Shown here: one piece after another, positions 59,580 to 64,000 of the stretch
Layout of the letters: every line of letters starts with the position of its first letter
Numbering within the stretch: position 1 is the stretch's first letter
Origin: Muricea muricata
Lineage: Eukaryota; Cnidaria; Anthozoa; Malacalcyonacea; Plexauridae
DNA: 64,000 bases
Reading direction: 5' to 3'
Assembly: GCA_963855995.1 (NCBI GenBank)
Contig: OY979718.1
Coordinates: forward strand, 23,242,282-23,306,281
Program-made: the position numbers and the translations under genes
Notes under the pieces: generated by a model
The model's input: the letters and a program-made list of their open reading frames with translations, nothing else
The model's database searches: none
Told to the model about the DNA's origin: nothing

Positions 59580-62500
59580 TTATAAACTCTGTTTAGCATC
59601 TGTTGTTGTTTCCTGATTGGATGCTTTGGATTTTCTTCTTATATCCCGGCACTTTTGATTACAGGCATCAACAATGACTTGATGTGTCTTCTGCACTCGT
59701 TCTTCACCATACTTGGCATTGAGGACAGCTACATGGTAGAAATTACTGCAATTTTAGTTATAGATATATACTAGGCTTTCCTTTTTGCTGAATGCTTAGG
59801 TCGAGCACAATGACTAACCCTCCCCCCCCCCCCACCAATTAAGATGGTTGTTTATAGGCGATTATTTAATCTTACCAAACAATTTAGTGACTCTAGCAGG
59901 ATCCAGTGCTGGTTTCGCCGATCGTTTTGATTGAAATAATATCCCATTCTCAAGTTCGTCCGTTGAAAATAGGCAGCTCAATAACTTGATTGCACATTTT
60001 GATGGTTCTTTTGGCGGTGCATTTATTGCCATCAAATTAATGTCTTTGTGCCACTAAAACAAATTAACAATACTTGGTTGATTATCGTAGTAAAGTACAA
60101 ATGTACAAAAATCTTAAGCACAGAATAAGATTTCTTGCTATTGAGTATAACCTCGTCCATACTCTCCTAGTACAATTGCCACCGAAAGCCCAGTCGTATA
60201 CACATGCAGGATGTCAATACCAAAAATATCAGTATGATTTCAATGTTGTACTTACTATTGCAGTGTCAGGATTTTCGATTTTGGTCATAACCTTTTCATG
60301 AGGCGATGACCTAACTTTGTTTTCCTATAGGAAAATTGAATTATATGTGCATGAACAATCGATATCAGCCTTATCAGTCTTGTTTACATGGTACAATTTA
60401 TCGTTAACGATTTGAAAACAATTATACTGCAAGACACTACGATTCCTGTTTAAATTTTTAAGAGAGGAAATTTGGAATGCATGTGCATGTCACATAAATA
60501 TAATTATCCTTTCTTATGAAGGCCAAAATCTGCCATTTTGGGGGTATTGTCTGTCCTCATAGGAGTTTTAGCGACTTTCACGGTTGAAACTGTAAGACTA
60601 CCTGTATACAAATAACTACATGTATAAAATGTTGCCTCAAACGTGAAAGTGGCAGAATCGGATTATGTACCTGCATGGGGGATACTGATGCCGGTTTGGC
60701 GTTTTTCAAACTTCTTTTAATTTCCTCAACACTTTTGAAGAGGTTATCCAAGGAACGTTCCAGCTTCTCTAAGCGCTCGTTCAGAACTTCTTTGTTTGAT
60801 CTATCCTTGTTTATTTCCTGATAGCGACAATGCAGAAAAAGGAATTAGAAGTGAATTTAGGAATAATAACATAAAAACTGCTGAAAAAATTGTAAACAAA
60901 AATTGAACGCAATGTTTAACTAATCGTTATAATATATTATAGGTCCCGGTTTTGCCACTGCAGAACAACGCGACAGTTGACAAAACAAGTGCAGGCAAAT
61001 TAAAGTGGATGAGAAAAATACTACATAATTATATAGTAACACTATAGGAATTTGCATTTTGAAAATGCCACTTTTTAAAAGATTTGTACGAAAGTTTATT
61101 TCATGTGTTTTTTACTGTCTGCATGACTTTGTCCTATATTGCACATCGGCGGTTTCTCCTATAAGTTCTATCATGCCAGCTATTGCATGAGGTTTACATA
61201 TAAAGGCATTAATATACCTTATTTTGTATAATTTTTTTGAGCCGTTTCACTTTTTGGTCTTCGCCTTTGGATTTTCTTCTCTTTAGATCCATTTACATCT
61301 GAATCTTCAGAATTACTAAAAGTTGGATGTTCATCATCTGAAGTGGGGATTCGCTTACGGCTTCCTTCCTTTTGCTTTGACTTTCCAACCTTTGTGTCTG
61401 TTAAAATATTGATGATTTAAGTTTGTTGAGATCGATTGATACATACATGTCTCACGTACAGCAAATATCTGGGAGCCTGTGATATGTGTGTATATGTAAC
61501 ATAATACAGTTGAGCGCGGCTGTGCTTTATCGCTATACATATACATACACAGATCCGAGCTGAAAGCAAGGGAGTATGTATTATATATATTTAAAATTAA
61601 TAGTGTCCGGAAACGCTTATAGGCAACGTACACTAGAGTCGTTGTAGGGTTGTTAATGGACCATTGCTATGTATTTTTTTTTTCAATAAATATTGCATGA
61701 TAAATGCAACGCGGAGTGCAAGTTGGACCCAGGGCCTGTCATCACATATTGATTTATTTCCCATTTAATTTAGGATTATAACATGCAGAGAAACTTGATT
61801 AAGCGAACTCAATAGGGCCATTTATACAAGACAACTCACGAAGTCGCGATTTACATAGAACGCTAGCTTGACTATAAACGCGGTATACAAAATGCGTGTT
61901 GGCGTCTTGAAAAGGACGTCTTGTGTAAGTCGCGCCTTACTTTGTCTCGTATAAATTGTCCCCATATCTAATATAATCATGGCGAAGTCAGCCTGAAAAT
62001 TTACTTATGCTATGGCCTATGTTTTGTAAGTTTTATAAGTCATCATCACTCATTTCATCGCATTTTCGGACTGGCTTCGGGCCTTCGGCAATTGCAATAC
62101 ATACAATAAAATCGTGCGGAAAGCTGTCTAACAACAGTTAAAGCATAATAATAATATTGTTTATACCAGGGGTTTTTAACATGCTTTCTTGTATCCGAAG
62201 AACATTTTCGAGCAGAGTTCTTTTTCCTAAAACAGGAACAAATGTGTAGTATTATTAACTAAATAATAGTTTTCAGCGAAGTGATATGGTTTTCGGTTAG
62301 TTATGACATCCATAAAAACACTGCTGTTTTCTATATTTTTACCTATGTTTAAAAGAGATCCAATGAAGAATTTGGCACCATCTTTTACTTTAAGTTTTGC
62401 ACCAATCACCAAATCACCATCTTCGCAAGTGATTAACTTTCTTTGCGCGATGGAATATTTTCTTTCGCTATCGAAGTAAAATAAGTAACAATCTTCTTCA

Positions 62501-63030
62501 TACTCTAAAAGGAGCGCAAAAGTGTTACTGTTTTGGGACGTAGGGAAAGCAATGCAAGTATGAATATTGTATATAATAAACCTATATTACAATTAATTCA
62601 CATGACATATTTCATAATTGCTAATATGTATATTTACGCATTTTCTAATCAACAGTGACAGAATAATTTGTGCCAAGTATTTCACATTATATGCTCAGAC
62701 TAACAAAATGAAATAGCCCGCATCATATATTTTCTTACTAATAGATAGACATTATATTAATACAAAACTTCAAAAAAAATGCGGTTCAGCTAGCATAATT
62801 AAAAAGTGGGTTAAGAAGACACACAAACCTTCAATACTTTTGTTTTGAATCGTTCGGCAAGTCATCTTATAATACTCAATTTCTTTCTGTGACTGATACT
62901 GGAAACAAATAGCTGTTGCTGCAGAAGCGTAACTGTGTAAAGTGAAGTCATCTTGCTTTCCTCCGCTAGCTTTTAAAACGCGCTTTGGACTCACTAGCCA
63001 ACGGTCGCCAACAGCAAATATGCAAAACAT
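59580..63030 (-). CDS. BEN-domain protein, seven exons
   Basis: Exons on the minus strand: 63030-62829, 62504-62343, 62226-62167, 61397-61218, 60817-60671, 60053-59876, 59728-59580 (TAA). Total about 358 residues, starting MFCIFAVGDRWLVSPKR. Residues about 68-125 (EDGDLVIGAKLKVKDGAKFF) resemble the small barrel-like N-terminal module often found before BEN domains. Residues 142-201 are acidic, basic and low-complexity (SDDEHPTFSNSEDSD, KKIQRRRPK), a likely nuclear signal. Residues 202-250 are a coiled coil (LEKLERSLDNLFKSVEEI). Residues about 255-342 are BEN-like (CAIKLLSCLFSTDELENG, KPALDPARVTKLF, VIVDACNQKCRDIRRK). BEN domains bind DNA or chromatin factors, so a transcriptional or chromatin role is likely. 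Phases match at every junction except one: exon 4 has one base too many, in a run of seven T (plus strand 61232-61238). With six T the frame runs on to exon 5; as written it stops at TAA before the donor. Confidence 0.83.
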
Positions 63031-63504
63031 GCGATGATAATAAGATTTTCAGATATTAATCTCATTTGATCTGACACGAAAAGTTGCGATAACAACATGC
63101 ACATGTGATGCGCACGATATTCATATTCTTCCTGATGCATGCTCAGTTGCGCGTGATATGATATATTGGTTTAAATACACGCAAAATTATATCACTACCG
63201 TATAGCTCTGTTTTTAAAAAAAAATACGGAGTTTTTTTCATATATAGGCATCGTATTTTTGTATTGCCAATAGCTAGCTTTTACAATATATACACTCTAG
63301 ATTTTTCATAATTTATACACTTTAACTTTATTTAAGCTTCGGTTCCGTAAACTTTCCTTATACAATGCAAATAACGGTGCATGGAAATTATTCGTGAGTA
63401 AAATATATCACAGGCTCAATAACGAATGGCATTGAAACTTGTTAAATAAGCGGCCATGTATTAGGTCTCGAATTAAATCTCATATGATTCCTGCTATAAA
63501 TACG
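63031..63504. other. Upstream region of the BEN-domain gene
   Basis: AT-rich. On the minus strand it would hold the promoter of the BEN gene. Possible core elements such as TATTTAAAC near 63170 are too common in AT-rich DNA to call. No other gene was seen. Confidence 0.3.
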
Positions 63505-63650
63505 ATGGCCCAACTTATAACTTTTAGCAAAGCCATAAAACCAGTTAAAACTGAAGATGTCTTGAGTTAAAGACGAAACGTTACTTAATAAAAATTTATT
63601 TGTATTTTAACTGGTTTTATGGCTTTGCTAAAAGTTATATGTTGGGCCAT
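63505..63650 (+). ncRNA. Hammerhead-ribozyme-like motif inside a 46-bp inverted repeat (Penelope-type)
   Basis: Arms 63505-63550 and 63605-63650 are complementary with about one mismatch. Between them is CTGAAGA (63551-63557), a GTCTT/AAGAC hairpin, GAAA (63575-63578), a C-G closing pair, and GTA just before the right arm. This is the order of a type I hammerhead: stem I, CUGANGA, stem II, GAAA, short stem III, NUH cleavage site, stem I. Type I hammerheads with very short stem III are known from Penelope-like elements. One extra T lies between the first core box and stem II, so self-cleavage may be weak. Related sequence occurs at about 10013-10110 and 26868-26950. Confidence 0.6.
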
Positions 63651-64000
63651 AAATCACAAGTTTATAGCAAGAATTCGTTTCCTGCCTGGCAAATCTCTAG
63701 ATACGATACTGAATCATATGACTCCTATTAATAAAACCTCTTTTAAGCGAACACCTTTAGTAAGCCCACCAGGACACCTAAATTGCTAAATAAAGATTTT
63801 CCATTATTTTTCAAGGTCTTAACGAAGTTTTCGCTTTGTTTGGGGACGCAGGCATAATGTTTAGTTACGATGGACCCCATTCCACTAATATCGTGATTTT
63901 TTTAAAGCAACTCGCCCACCTACCGATTTGCGTGTATTTGAACGGCAGTCTCATTTAAAAAATGGATACGTCAGTCTAAATTTAGTTTATTAGAGTCACG
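63651..64000. other. Window end, no gene seen
   Basis: Immediately after the inverted repeat, AGAATTCGTTTCCTGCC resembles 10125-10142 and 26970-26985 in the duplicated copies, so the Penelope-type repeat extends a little here. Nothing else was recognised. Confidence 0.4.

Overview
This is an AT-rich eukaryotic window. It has long introns with GT..AG boundaries, single-exon coding pieces of 50-220 bases, microsatellites, and a dense load of DNA transposons, MITEs, Penelope-like and LINE relics. No bacterial or organellar features are visible. The protein types (an apple/PAN plus ILEI secreted protein, a BEN-domain protein, an amidase, THAP transposase pieces, Penelope-like elements) and the TE mix suggest a metazoan, most likely a cnidarian such as an anthozoan. 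That assignment is an inference, since no species-specific sequence was identified.

Left half (1-34 kb): a large direct duplication. Copy A (about 231-15,797) and copy B (about 21,048-33,921) each carry the same multi-exon plus-strand gene. It encodes a cysteine-rich apple/PAN-like exon, a small seven-cysteine exon, then an ILEI/FAM3-type domain over four exons ending in a stop. Copy A is open through all six exons found (4416-15088). Copy B is a pseudogene: it has a 4-base frameshift in the apple exon, has lost the first ILEI exon, and carries a 295-bp MITE inside the next-to-last exon. A solitary, diverged copy of the same last exon lies at 41,045-41,093, so there may once have been a third member. 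Because the two copies align, elements present in only one of them show their exact boundaries and target-site duplications. This separates Harbinger-like, MULE-like, TTAA-target, 6-bp-target and foldback families. A roughly 5.2 kb spacer between the copies (15.8-21.0 kb) contains repeats but no convincing gene.

Middle (34-56 kb): TE-rich. It holds a TCTAAAT-flanked MITE, a (TA)n tract, several near-perfect palindromes, and two 3' exons of a minus-strand amidase-signature enzyme (41,538-43,431). It also holds a degenerate Penelope-like retroelement (45.2-46.5 kb) and a 4.76-kb TA-flanked inverted-repeat element (47,023-51,786). That element has subterminal palindromic GGTGTCAAAATAGCACC-type repeats and degraded minus-strand exons. 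A 43-copy GGCAA array and an element with an 11-bp target duplication follow.

Right end (56-64 kb): a TIR-bounded element with THAP and coiled-coil transposase exons, then a GATCTTGC-rich satellite. Next is a minus-strand BEN-domain gene that can be read through seven exons (63,030 to 59,580), apart from a one-base homopolymer shift. Last is a near-perfect 46-bp inverted repeat enclosing a hammerhead-ribozyme-like core of the Penelope type.
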